Part shown: one piece after another, positions 44,329-53,637 of the stretch | Position numbering within the stretch: the first letter of the stretch is position 1 | Layout of the letters: the number at the start of each line of letters is the position of its first letter | Source: WTAW01 sp050115915 | GTDB taxonomy: Bacteria > Acidobacteriota > Aminicenantia > Aminicenantales > Aminicenantaceae | Length of the DNA: 64,000 nucleotides | NCBI GenBank assembly: GCA_050115915.1 | Contig: JASFPP010000002.1 | Span: 1-64,000, forward strand | Reading direction: 5' to 3' | The notes under the pieces: model-generated | Seen by the model: the letters and a program-made list of their open reading frames with translations, nothing else | The model's database searches: none | Told to the model about the DNA's origin: nothing | Translations under genes and position numbers: made by a program

Positions 44329-44769
44329 TCATGGGAAGACATGCTGGAGCATCCGGATCAGAACATATGTGAAAACAGCCACTGTAACAAGCGATGTCAG
44401 GGTGGGTAAAAACCTCTGCTTCTCAAGATTATTCGCTAAAAGACCCGGGATGAGCCACCCGATGGCCCTCAAGCCAAAAGACTCCGGGAAGATTTGAGGG
44501 AAAAGAAGAGTCCAGGCCTGGGCCAAAACGGCGCCGATGAATATGAACGTCACAAACCGCCTCTTTCCAAAAAGGATCACATACCTGCTAAGAATCCTGT
44601 AGACAAGAACACAGAGAACTGCGATGGCCACAGTCACAAGCACACGCAGGGGCTGGTCCAGATAGAGGGCGATGTATGCGGGGACAATGATGCCCCCAGG
44701 ATACACACCAAAGATCTCCACATAGAGGACGGCGACAAGCACGCCGATGAAGAGTGTTTCATAGGTCAT
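44329..44769 (-). CDS. pgsC: PgsC/CapC-like poly-gamma-glutamate synthase membrane subunit
   Basis: 146 residues with four to five helices and the family opening ETLFIGVLVAVLYVEIFGVYPGGIIVPAYIALYL. PgsC partners the ligase PgsB in the membrane in Bacillus species. It overlaps pgsB by 11 bp, so the two are coupled. Confidence 0.85.
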   Translation of the reverse strand: MTYETLFIGVLVAVLYVEIFGVYPGGIIVPAYIALYLDQPLRVLVTVAIAVLCVLVYRILSRYVILFGKRRFVTFIFIGAVLAQAWTLLFPQIFPESFGLRAIGWLIPGLLANNLEKQRFLPTLTSLVTVAVFTYVLIRMLQHVFP

Positions 44770-45973
44770 ATCGCGTCCCTTTTGTCTCCCAGTAATCGAC
44801 GAGCGAGCTCCCGGCGCCTCCCATATTTCCCATGCCGATCACCACCGCTTTTTCTCTGGCGATGGCGGAAAGCCGGGCCATGATCTCTTCGGGCGGAAAA
44901 TCGCGCCAGGCATAGATCTCTGCTCCCATGAATCTTTTTAGTTTTCTCTTCAAGGCCACTCCGTGATCACCCACACAGATAAGCTTTTCGATCTCGGGAA
45001 ATTTAGCGCTCTTCAAAGCCTCAGACCATTGCAAAGTCCGGTCTCCGCGGTCTCCTCTTAAATTCAGTACGCCAATAACGGCTCGTCCTTCGAGGAGTCG
45101 CTTGTCTCTCAACTTGGACATGACCATTCGCGTTGATTCCGGTTCATTGGCAGCGAATCCATTCACAAAATACCAATCCGGAGGGGATGGCGGGCAAAGT
45201 GCTGTCCAGACTTTTAAGCTTCCGAAATCGGGTTGAGCTTTGCCCATGGCCCGGAATGCCGCTGAAACGTCCTGCCCTAAAAAATCAGTCAGGGATAATG
45301 ACAGGCGTACATTTTCATCGAATTCCGAGGAGAGAATGCCGTTTTTTTTACTCGTATACGAGCTATACGCGCTATTTGAAACCAGATGTAGTTTCGCTTT
45401 TCTCAATCCGGCTGTTTGTCGTAAGACAGGATAGACTTCCTTTTGGGGAATAAACACTGTGCCTTCCCAGGGAATTGCGCTAGCTAAACAGGCTGCGATG
45501 CGGTCTTTCGTCCTCCCCATCTGAGACATATGATCCAACCTGACGTTTGTAATAACCAGGAGGTGGGGCTTGAAGACCTTTTGAGATTCCACATAGAGCG
45601 TTTCCGGCTGGATGCCCATCAGCTCAACAACACAGGCGTCAACATGCCGCCTGGCAGCGTCCCTTAGCACCTTTTTCCCTTCAAGGATCGTGGGCGGCCC
45701 CGGCCGTACGATATCCTGTTCGCTTCCATCTGGAAGTATCAGGACCGGTTTCGCTCCGGTCGTACGGGCAAGAACGGACATTCCCGAACCACGCAAGGCG
45801 GCTGCGACCAGGCGGGTGACGCTGGATTTTCCCCTGGTACCCGTTACACAAATGCGCAAAGGGATAGAATCGACCCTCTTCTGAATAAGGATTCTCTCGA
45901 TAAGCAGGAAGATCAGCCAAAGGGCCAATGCGCCTCCAATGATTAAAAGCTCCCTGATTGTTGCCTCCTCCAA
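44759..45973 (-). CDS. pgsB: PgsB/CapB-like poly-gamma-glutamate synthase ligase
   Basis: 404 residues: an N-terminal membrane helix (about 8-28) and a Mur-ligase-type domain with P-loop TGTRGKSSVTR (45-51), VVELMGIQPE, NVRLDHMSQMG and GVLNLRGDRGDRTLQW. PgsB adds glutamate through gamma-amide bonds using ATP. The monomer could differ here. The first possible start is a TTG (45973), which overlaps its own GGAGGAGG; no ATG fits, so the start is uncertain. Confidence 0.87.
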   Translation of the reverse strand: MEEATIRELLIIGGALALWLIFLLIERILIQKRVDSIPLRICVTGTRGKSSVTRLVAAALRGSGMSVLARTTGAKPVLILPDGSEQDIVRPGPPTILEGKKVLRDAARRHVDACVVELMGIQPETLYVESQKVFKPHLLVITNVRLDHMSQMGRTKDRIAACLASAIPWEGTVFIPQKEVYPVLRQTAGLRKAKLHLVSNSAYSSYTSKKNGILSSEFDENVRLSLSLTDFLGQDVSAAFRAMGKAQPDFGSLKVWTALCPPSPPDWYFVNGFAANEPESTRMVMSKLRDKRLLEGRAVIGVLNLRGDRGDRTLQWSEALKSAKFPEIEKLICVGDHGVALKRKLKRFMGAEIYAWRDFPPEEIMARLSAIAREKAVVIGMGNMGGAGSSLVDYWETKGTRYDL

Positions 45974-46075
45974 CCAATCATCAAACAGCCGGGGAAAAAC
46001 AGACCCGGCGCTCTTTTTTGTTCTGCCCGCCGATCGGATACTCCTTTCAATATTTTACACAAATTTTTGGAAGAG

Positions 46076-48397
46076 CTAAAAAGAGGATCCCTGCTCTTCG
46101 ATCCCGCGGGCTTTATCCATAATTCTCATCAAATTCCCTGAAAAAATGTTCGAGAGCTCTCTTCGGCTGATATCAACCTTGGCAATCTCCGTAAAGACTT
46201 TGAGCAAGTCTTCTTTTGTCTTGTTCCCCCATAAACACGCTTCATTGGCGAAGACGACCGACTGCGCGCCCAGTGCATCCTTGAGCTCAACCAATTTTTT
46301 TACATAAGAAGCAGGGTCTTCATCCCCCCAAACAAGCCCGACCGCGGAGTCTTTCTTTTTGATAGATTCGAGAACGCTCTCTTCAGGGACGTCCTTCACC
46401 AGCAAGAGGAGTTGTTTTCTTGTTTTTTTCAAGAGGGCCTTTATCTCTTCAGGATTAAAATCTTTGACAATGAGAAACAGATCGCCATCGTTCAGGGCCC
46501 TCAGCAACTTTTTTCCTGAATCGCTCATCCCCTTTTCATCGAACAAAAGGTGTGGCTGTTCGAGCAGCACAAAACATAATCCTGACCGACCAAAAACAGG
46601 AGTCCACTTGAGGTCATCCCGGAAGATATTAATCCCTCTGAGCCCGGGCACGACAACCGTTTTTCCCTGCCCGAAGATGTTAATGGCATTTCTTAAAGAC
46701 TTGTAGAGGGAGAGTCCTCTGGCCTCTTTCACTTTTTCTGTCGCAGAAAGAAATTTTTTGAGTGTGTCGAACCTGAGAGCATCTTCAGTCAGTTCCTCAT
46801 CTTCTTCGAGGAAAGACAGTTGCAGTTTGACATGGGAGCCTTTGGCATTTCCGTGATCGGCGATCACATCTTTGAGGGGCGACATTTTGAAATTGGGAAG
46901 GTTCAGGTATTTGAGGTAGAACATCTCCTCCCTCATGGGACGAATAAAATCTTCCGGTTCCGCTGCAAGAACTTCGACGGCCGCAATCACGAGGTCCCCT
47001 GTTTTTTTCAGAATAACAGGGTTAATCAGGTCCGTATCATCTCGGGGACGATGGTACTTGAGGTGGGGCCCATCCGAAGCCAGAGCCCAGGCGGAAATCC
47101 CCTTCATCAGAAAAGGCGTATGATCCGATCCGCCGGGACCACCTGGCTCGGCTTTGGTGTATTCCAGAATCTCTTTGGGGAGTTTCTCTTTGAGAATGTC
47201 CCAGATCTTGGGCCCATAAGTTGTACCGCGAAATCGCACATTCCGGTTTCCATGTCCGACCATGTCCATGTTGAAATAGACGACCGTTTTTTCGATGGGA
47301 TGTGTGGCATGGTCGACATAGTACTCGGACCCCAAGAGCCCTTGTTCCTCCGCGGCCCAAGCGGCAAAAATGACCGTCCGTTTGGGTTTATAGTTGTTGA
47401 GCTTCATGACACGTGCTATTTCCATAGCCACCGCAGTTCCTGATGCATTATCATTGGCACCGTTCATAACATCCCCGATAGGGCTCACCCCCAAATGATC
47501 CATATGACCGCCCACAACGAGAGCCTCATCCCTGATCAGGGGATCGCTTCCCGCTATTTTTGCCAGGATATTCCGTGTGGCTCTTTTCTCATCGAAGATC
47601 GCGTTCACAGACACAAAAGCCTTCACGCCTGTGGCAAAAGATGCGGGAAGTCGGCCCAAACCTGTTCTTCGGAAGGACCGTCCAAAATCCGTCGCCAACT
47701 CTTTAAAGATAAAATTCGTGACTCTATCCTCTACCGAGAGGAGGACAAATTCCGGATCGTAAAGCTTTTTATCGATCCGCATCCGAAAATAGCTGGATGC
47801 ACCGGGGCTGGGGCGTCTAAATACGAGGACTCCCAGAGCGCCCCTATCCTGAGCTGCTTTTATGCGGCTGTCGATCGTTGCGGCATCTCCGAGTTTTTTC
47901 TCGAGTGCTGCCGACACACTGGATGACATAAGCAGGATTTTATCCTTCACATTCAATCCAGCATAATCATCGTGTTTTTGATCCGGAGCATGGATCCCGT
48001 AACCGACGAACACGATCTCTGCGGTGAAATGGCCGGATCCCGAATACCGTTGCACACGCCAGTCCTCGCCATAATAGAAAGCCCTTTTCCCTTTATCGGT
48101 AATGACATCAAAGACTACGCCTTCACCCACATTGTTGTGCTCTATGGTGAATTCTTGAAAATACGAGCCGTTATCTCCGGCAGGCTCGAGGCCCCACTCC
48201 TTGAACTTGGCGGCGATGTACTCTTCGCCCATAACACCTCCGGGTTGTCCGCTTTTTCGCCCTCGCATGGCATCTGCGGCCATGTCTTTTATATAACTGT
48301 GAGCCCGACCCCCATCGAACTCGACCTTCTTCTCTTTTGCCCAGCCCGCCGAGAGCATAAGAAAAACGACAAGGAAATATCCCGCCGATTTTTTCAC
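46076..48397 (-). CDS. secreted M28 aminopeptidase with PA domain
   Basis: 773 residues from a GTG at 48397 that has AAGGAGGTG four bases upstream; longer frames are rejected. A Sec signal (about 1-19) leads to a PA-type insert and an M28 zinc domain: GGHMDHLG, GANDNASGTAVAM, AAWAAEEQGLLGS, NMDMVGHG and GGSDHTPFL supply the metal ligands. The C-terminal 250 residues are a separate domain with charged helices and a HLLFDEKGMSD segment that I do not recognise. It should free N-terminal amino acids outside the cytoplasm. Confidence 0.88.
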   Translation of the reverse strand: MKKSAGYFLVVFLMLSAGWAKEKKVEFDGGRAHSYIKDMAADAMRGRKSGQPGGVMGEEYIAAKFKEWGLEPAGDNGSYFQEFTIEHNNVGEGVVFDVITDKGKRAFYYGEDWRVQRYSGSGHFTAEIVFVGYGIHAPDQKHDDYAGLNVKDKILLMSSSVSAALEKKLGDAATIDSRIKAAQDRGALGVLVFRRPSPGASSYFRMRIDKKLYDPEFVLLSVEDRVTNFIFKELATDFGRSFRRTGLGRLPASFATGVKAFVSVNAIFDEKRATRNILAKIAGSDPLIRDEALVVGGHMDHLGVSPIGDVMNGANDNASGTAVAMEIARVMKLNNYKPKRTVIFAAWAAEEQGLLGSEYYVDHATHPIEKTVVYFNMDMVGHGNRNVRFRGTTYGPKIWDILKEKLPKEILEYTKAEPGGPGGSDHTPFLMKGISAWALASDGPHLKYHRPRDDTDLINPVILKKTGDLVIAAVEVLAAEPEDFIRPMREEMFYLKYLNLPNFKMSPLKDVIADHGNAKGSHVKLQLSFLEEDEELTEDALRFDTLKKFLSATEKVKEARGLSLYKSLRNAINIFGQGKTVVVPGLRGINIFRDDLKWTPVFGRSGLCFVLLEQPHLLFDEKGMSDSGKKLLRALNDGDLFLIVKDFNPEEIKALLKKTRKQLLLLVKDVPEESVLESIKKKDSAVGLVWGDEDPASYVKKLVELKDALGAQSVVFANEACLWGNKTKEDLLKVFTEIAKVDISRRELSNIFSGNLMRIMDKARGIEEQGSSF

Positions 48398-48549
48398 GAT
48401 ACACCTCCTTTTTTTCGCAAACGATTCACCTTTCGACTGAGTTATCAGAAAAAATGCCATTTGAAAACACGTGTTGGCTCGATCCACAAAGATTCCTATT
48501 ATACCGAAAATTATCGGATTATAGGAACTTGTTTTATGAACAATCCAGG

Positions 48550-50778
48550 TTAATTGAAGAGGAAGGTCATCTTGACCATAACAACACGGTCCTGGAGACG
48601 CGTCTGCTCTCCCGCCTCCCGGGTCTCGTTGTAGATGAAATAGATGTTTGCTCCCGGCTTATAGATCCAGCGGATGAGGAAGTTGCTCTTGAACACATCG
48701 TCTTCATCGTTGTACTGGAGATAGGCTTTGGCATACAGTTCTGGGGTAAAGGAATAGATAATCCTGGCGGCAGCGATGTTCGTACTGAACTTGCCTCCCT
48801 TTATCGGAAGATCGAAATTGTTATAGTCATAGATAAACTCGACGTTGAGATGCTTGGAGAACTTGATAAAGCCGCTGGCGTTCAATCGGTAGAGAGAACC
48901 ATTGTAAAATCCCCCCAAGTTGGTGTTGGCCCGGAGGGATATTTTTTTGCTCCGGTCAGAATGAAAGAATCCCGATAAAAAGTTAAAACGATGAATGCCG
49001 ACAGGGATAAAAACGTCCTCCCTGATCTCGAACGAATCCTCCAGAAACTCATAGCTTTGCACATAGCCCAAGTAAAAGATGCTGCCATTTTGGAAAATAT
49101 TGAATGTTCCCAGGCTTTGAAACCTCGATTCCAACTGCCCCGAATGGTTCTCGAGATAGATAAGGTCGACAAAGAAAAAACTCTGTCTGAGATTGAACAC
49201 CTGGGGCCGTGGGCCGACCCCAAAATTGGCACGCAGTTTTCGCATGTCGACTCTCGGGACATACCCCATCTCCGAGTTGAAGTTCTCTCCGATATCCGTA
49301 TAATTCAAGCGCCCGCTGAATAAATCGCTGTTGAAGATCATATCCAGATTCCCGGCCCAATCCTGGCCTTCAGAACCGGGGCTGAATGTCTTCCCTATAA
49401 AACCTTCCACACGGAAGGACTGGCCGAAGGCGAGATTGACATCGAAGACGGCCCCTCGATTGTAATCGGAACTATCCAGAGAATCTCGGCTCATAACCAT
49501 GGCCCCTATGGTGGATTTCTCTAAGAAATCCCTTTTCAGACGGAAGACGGCGTGATTCATTCTTTCGATGTGGACATCTTCATCATCCTCGGTGTAAGTA
49601 ATCCTGTCGGTCAGGATATCGAGAATCCCCAAGCTGTAGCTCCCCCCTTTACCGGTAACTCTCACTCCTCCCATCACAGGGATCTCCTCACCATCCTCCG
49701 AGAGTCCTATGGTCCGGCTGTAGAAGAAACGCATCCCCGGAGGTTCGAAAGGATCGAACACCTCACCCACATAAAAAAGATCCGCCCCCTCCAAAAAAAA
49801 TCCTCTTTTTTCGGGGAAAAAGAGAGAGAACCGGGTCAGGTTGAACTGCTCGAGGTCCGCTTCGACCTGAGCGAAGTCCGTGTTGATGGTCATATCGGCT
49901 GTGATGTTCGACGTTAAACGGTATTTGAGATCGAGCCCAATATCTCCGGATGCGCTTAGGGAATCTTTGTCCTCCTCCTGAATTCCGCCTCCGATCACAT
50001 AGGGCATCAAATGGAGTCTCTTCCCCTTTTTGAGATCCTCAAGTCCAGTCAAATTACCAAAAAAGGAAATCTTGTACTTCCCGAAATATCCCAGGTCTCG
50101 AACGATCGGTGCCCAATAGGCCTCCTCTCTCTTCCTTGCGATGTGGCGCCCGAAATTAACACCCCAAGTCTGTGTGCGCGCCGTTTGAAACCTGAGTGTG
50201 TAAAAGGGGATGGCGATCTCGATGGTCCAGCCCCGATTATCTCTTTGGGTTTTGGAATGCCACAATCCATCCCAATCCCAGTTGATCCTGCTGCCCTCCT
50301 CTCTGATCAGAGCATCCCGCCGCGCTCCCAGGGGATTCGTCATAAAATACGTCGCATTCCGGTGATCGTGATAGGTGTCCAAATAAATTTCGAAATAGTC
50401 GTTGTCCTGGAGGGGGGCATCCCTCCGCATCTCGCTGGCTACGATCTTATCCGGTTGGCTGTCATTGCATACGACACCGATGTATAAATATTCATCGTCA
50501 TACAGGATACGGATTTCTGTCGTCTCTGTTATGGGCTTTCCTTCATTGGGCTCTCTCTGAATAAGATTGTCGATCACTTCTGCCTTTTGCCAAGCCGCGT
50601 CGTCGAGCCTCCCATCCATTCGAACAGGCTCATCTGTTCTGACGGCTCTTACCTCTAGATCCACAGACTGTTGGGAGAATAAAAAAGACGAACAGAGAAG
50701 CCCCAGGATCACCGCCCAAAGCGATCTTCTTCGGCACATCTTTTTACTTTTTTGTTCTCCCATCGGAGTGAAGAACAC
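48550..50778 (-). CDS. DUF5916 outer-membrane protein with CBM9-like N-terminal domain
   Basis: 742 residues. After a signal peptide (about 18-36) comes a carbohydrate-binding family-9-like domain (VRMDGRLDDAAWQKAEVI, YLYIGVVCND, FEIYLDTYHDHRNATYF). It is followed by the DUF5916 beta-barrel part, with many alternating strands and TDFAQVEADLEQFNLTRFSL then FFPEKRGFFLEGADLF, a strong family signature, ending in a phenylalanine-rich strand (KMTFLFN) as in outer-membrane barrels. Ligand or function is unknown. The start is uncertain: GTG 50778, ATG 50763 and ATG 50739 are all possible, none with a clear ribosome-binding site. Confidence 0.85.
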   Translation of the reverse strand: MFFTPMGEQKSKKMCRRRSLWAVILGLLCSSFLFSQQSVDLEVRAVRTDEPVRMDGRLDDAAWQKAEVIDNLIQREPNEGKPITETTEIRILYDDEYLYIGVVCNDSQPDKIVASEMRRDAPLQDNDYFEIYLDTYHDHRNATYFMTNPLGARRDALIREEGSRINWDWDGLWHSKTQRDNRGWTIEIAIPFYTLRFQTARTQTWGVNFGRHIARKREEAYWAPIVRDLGYFGKYKISFFGNLTGLEDLKKGKRLHLMPYVIGGGIQEEDKDSLSASGDIGLDLKYRLTSNITADMTINTDFAQVEADLEQFNLTRFSLFFPEKRGFFLEGADLFYVGEVFDPFEPPGMRFFYSRTIGLSEDGEEIPVMGGVRVTGKGGSYSLGILDILTDRITYTEDDEDVHIERMNHAVFRLKRDFLEKSTIGAMVMSRDSLDSSDYNRGAVFDVNLAFGQSFRVEGFIGKTFSPGSEGQDWAGNLDMIFNSDLFSGRLNYTDIGENFNSEMGYVPRVDMRKLRANFGVGPRPQVFNLRQSFFFVDLIYLENHSGQLESRFQSLGTFNIFQNGSIFYLGYVQSYEFLEDSFEIREDVFIPVGIHRFNFLSGFFHSDRSKKISLRANTNLGGFYNGSLYRLNASGFIKFSKHLNVEFIYDYNNFDLPIKGGKFSTNIAAARIIYSFTPELYAKAYLQYNDEDDVFKSNFLIRWIYKPGANIYFIYNETREAGEQTRLQDRVVMVKMTFLFN

Positions 50779-50923
50779 TCTATTTCAGTCAGTATACATA
50801 TTTCGACCCGAATAACCCAGATATTTATTGGCGGTTATCAGGGATTAAAAATACACACGTCAATACGTACATTAAGTTTGAGATAATACAGCTGGATACT
50901 TAAAAAAATCGGGATAGTTGTCC

Positions 50924-52255
50924 TCAGGCTCTACGCTGAGCTAAGTGCTGGATCCCTTCCAGAAGCATGTCCACATGTTTTCGAGCGATGTAGAAATGTG
51001 TCGAGACCCGCAGACCATACGTACCTTTTTCCTTACTCCCCACGGTTCTGATCACGATGTTGTATTTTTCACGCACATAATCGACAACATTTCTGGGCTC
51101 TACCCCGTCTATGGAGAACGCAGTCAATCCACCACTAATATAGGGATCCTGGGAGGTATGAAGTTTTATACCCGGAATCCTGGCGAGCTCTCGTTTTAAA
51201 TACCCGGCCAATGCTTTGATCCGCCTCTCGATTCTCTGTTTCCCGATGTGGTTCTGGAAATCAATGGCCTCGCCTAGGGCGATGGTCAGTGCATCCGCTC
51301 TCTGTCCCACAGCTTCATACTTCCGCGCACTTTCGGAATTATCCCATCCTCCTGTAGCGAGTGTGGCCCAGACCTTATCCAGATGTTCCTTCTTGATATA
51401 GAGCACGCCTACACCCGTGGGCGCACCCAGCCACTTGTATGGGCTGGTTGCGAAAAAATCCACATCCAATTCTTTCATGTTGAGGTCGAGCATTCCGATA
51501 CCATGGGCGCTGTCGGCAAGGACAAGGATCCCCTTCTCATGGGCCATCTTGCACAACTCTTTGAGGGGAGAGATCAGGCCGGATATGTAAACCGTATGGC
51601 TGATACTGATGATTCTTGTCCTGGGAGTGATACTCTTTTCGAAACCGGAGACAAATTCATCTACGCTTGCCGGAGGCAAACCTATAGGGACATACACGAT
51701 CTTGATGCCGTAGCGTTTCTCTTTGAGGTTCCATGGATGAGTCCCCCCTGGATGCTCCATCGTGGAGAGGATAACTTCATCTCCCTCTTTGAGATCCAGG
51801 CCGTTCGCGATAAAATTCATCCCCTCAGTGGTGTTACGCGTGATCGCGACTTCCTCTGGGTCGGCATGGATGAATTCGGCCACTTTTCTGCGAACTTCCG
51901 CTTTTTCCCTGGGAATATACGCATACGTATCGTAGGGATTCGTGGCCTGGACTTTGAAGGTTTTCATCAGTGTGTTGAATACCGGTTTGGGCATAGGTCC
52001 AACGGTCCCGTTGTTCATCATGATGACCCCGTCCTGGAAGAGAAAATGTCGCCTCAATGCATCCCAGAACACCCCATCGGGCGATTCATCCTCGATATAT
52101 TTTGTGTTCAGCGCTGTAATACTCTGATAAATAGAAGCGTTGAGTTTGTTAAGTGCAGCTACAGAGAGTGTGGAACCCGCCAGGAAATACTTAACAAAAT
52201 CCCGTCTGGAAAATCCTGTGATACAATCATTTTTGCGTTTAGATATTTGGTCCAT
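50924..52255 (-). CDS. Tat-exported class V PLP aminotransferase
   Basis: 443 residues with a Tat signal (SRRDFVKYFLAGSTLSVAAL) and an aminotransferase class V fold. It has NNGTVGPMPKPV, ITRNTTEGMNFIANGL, the Asp of LADSAHGIG and PLP Lys in SPYKWLGAPTG. Closest named types are isopenicillin-N epimerase-like and cysteine-desulfurase-like enzymes. Export of a PLP enzyme is uncommon, but Tat can carry it folded with its cofactor. It lies 79 bp after the second DUF362 gene. Confidence 0.85.
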   Translation of the reverse strand: MDQISKRKNDCITGFSRRDFVKYFLAGSTLSVAALNKLNASIYQSITALNTKYIEDESPDGVFWDALRRHFLFQDGVIMMNNGTVGPMPKPVFNTLMKTFKVQATNPYDTYAYIPREKAEVRRKVAEFIHADPEEVAITRNTTEGMNFIANGLDLKEGDEVILSTMEHPGGTHPWNLKEKRYGIKIVYVPIGLPPASVDEFVSGFEKSITPRTRIISISHTVYISGLISPLKELCKMAHEKGILVLADSAHGIGMLDLNMKELDVDFFATSPYKWLGAPTGVGVLYIKKEHLDKVWATLATGGWDNSESARKYEAVGQRADALTIALGEAIDFQNHIGKQRIERRIKALAGYLKRELARIPGIKLHTSQDPYISGGLTAFSIDGVEPRNVVDYVREKYNIVIRTVGSKEKGTYGLRVSTHFYIARKHVDMLLEGIQHLAQRRA

Positions 52256-52334
52256 AAACGTGTCCTCCCAGAGTTTTGCTCCATTGTATTCCTTCTAGAT
52301 TTCCGCTGTCAAACAAAAACTCGGCGCCAGCGGC

Positions 52335-53288
52335 TCAGGCTTTGACCTTGGCGATATTGACTTTTTTGAGGTCCATCTCGCCTAAGCCGAGCTCATGAGC
52401 CATCTTGATCTGGAAGATATCTTCGGGTTTCAATCCCCACAGCGTCGAGCAGTAAGCATCCATGGCCACACGATCCTGGCCGACCACGACCTTTTGCGGC
52501 TTAATGATCTCGCCCGGGCCCATCGGACCGTTCGTAATAATGAACTCTGTGGCATCGACAACACACAGTGTGGGAAGGATGACCGTGTTGAGGTCAGCGA
52601 TGCACTGATCGAGGTGTTTGATATCGTTGATGTCTGTTTTCCAGCCGGGCTTGTGAAAATTTTCCCTGTTGTTTTGGCGATGATTCAGCCCCATCATGTT
52701 TTTCATCGTTCCCGTGAACTTATTCCCAGCGTGGTCCTTTGTTATGGGGATATCGATAAACACATCGTTGTTGAAGAACTCCTTCATGATCATCGCCTCT
52801 TTGAGAGCCTGTCCCTTGGGTACCTTAACAGGCTTGAAATTGGCCTCATCACTTTCAACGAGCTTCAAGCTTGCGCCTTCTTCCCTCAGCACAGCAGCCA
52901 AGCCGGTTTTTTCCCAATTTTCCATCTTCAGCCACGAGAGACAGTTGACCTCTTCGGCACCCGCCTTTTTGCACATCTGGACGATGGCGCGCACGATCTC
53001 CGGTTTTGTGAATGTCCCCGGATGCCATCTCTGGACATTGGGAAGAATGGCGACTCTCGCGCCCTTCTGGATGAAGTGGTCCATACCCCCCAAAAGCTCA
53101 ACCGCCTTCATGGTGCTCTTATAATAATCCGCTCCCTCAGCCACAACAATATCATGTGCTCCGTAGGCCATAGCCCCGGCTTTTGAGCCATCGACAAAAT
53201 GTCCGAGTGCTGTTCCTCCGACTGCTGCGGTCAGGCTATAACGGGCACTCTTTTTAAGAAATTCTCTCCGTCCAATTTTATTCCCCAT
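52335..53288 (-). CDS. Tat-exported DUF362 protein (second copy)
   Basis: 317 residues with AAGGAGG four bases before the ATG and a Tat signal (IGRREFLKKSARYSLTAAVG). The DUF362 core shows KGARVAILPNVQRWHPGTF, DVFIDIPITKDHAGNKFTG, TMKNMMGLNHRQNN and GPGEIIKPQKVVVGQD. It differs clearly from the copy at 37522. It is followed by the Tat aminotransferase gene, so both products probably reach the periplasm together. Confidence 0.82.
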   Translation of the reverse strand: MGNKIGRREFLKKSARYSLTAAVGGTALGHFVDGSKAGAMAYGAHDIVVAEGADYYKSTMKAVELLGGMDHFIQKGARVAILPNVQRWHPGTFTKPEIVRAIVQMCKKAGAEEVNCLSWLKMENWEKTGLAAVLREEGASLKLVESDEANFKPVKVPKGQALKEAMIMKEFFNNDVFIDIPITKDHAGNKFTGTMKNMMGLNHRQNNRENFHKPGWKTDINDIKHLDQCIADLNTVILPTLCVVDATEFIITNGPMGPGEIIKPQKVVVGQDRVAMDAYCSTLWGLKPEDIFQIKMAHELGLGEMDLKKVNIAKVKA

Positions 53289-53397
53289 GAGTCCTCCTTT
53301 TTAAGATTCTCAAAACTTATTGAATGGTTTAAATGGATATTATAATACAAAAAATAAAAGTGCAAATCTTTCTGCAGAAAGGTAAACATCATTATTT

Positions 53398-53413
53398 CCG
53401 TGATGGCATGAAA
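53398..53413 (+). repeat. 16-bp repeat, copy 1 (inverted copy at 56257)
   Basis: CCGTGATGGCATGAAA occurs here and, on the other strand, at 56257-56272. It lies just before the structured element. Confidence 0.6.
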
Positions 53414-53426
53414 GCATAATGCGTTA

Positions 53427-53583
53427 TTGAGTGCTCCAATTGTGTGGTGGAGAAAACCGTATGGAGGGCTGGACGGGCATGGTATATCTCCCAAGGGGAG
53501 ATATGAGGGAAGCCCGGAATCGAGCGAAGTTTCCTCGCTGGGGAAACTGAGAGTGTTTTCGAAATCACCAATTGAGCACTCGA
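53427..53583 (+). repeat. ~155-nt structured intergenic element, copy X
   Basis: Fills most of a 349-bp gap without genes. GAGTGCTC-C-AATT at the 5' end pairs with AATT-GAGCACTC at the 3' end; GGTG and GAAAAC pair with GTTTTC and CACC further in. Inside, GGGCT/AGCCC encloses the perfect hairpin ATATCTCCC/GGGAGATAT (53484-53504), and a second hairpin AGTTTCC/GGAAACT lies at 53528-53548. The second hairpin competes with AGCGA/TCGCT. It shares GGTGGAG and CGTATGGAGGGCT with copy Y. It resembles no RNA family that I recognise, including 6S, SRP, tmRNA and RNase P. Confidence 0.6.
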
Positions 53584-53637
53584 AATACCAGTCATCACAG
53601 TATTAAGGATGCTTTCTGAAGAAATTAAGAAAGGCGG

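Noticed and set aside
48454..48978. 174-codon plus-strand frame across the DUF5916 gene end
   Set aside because: Antisense to a well-supported coding region and without any family pattern.
53427..53583. element X as 6S, SRP, tmRNA or RNase P RNA
   Set aside because: None of the conserved cores of those RNAs is present, and the element occurs in more than one copy.
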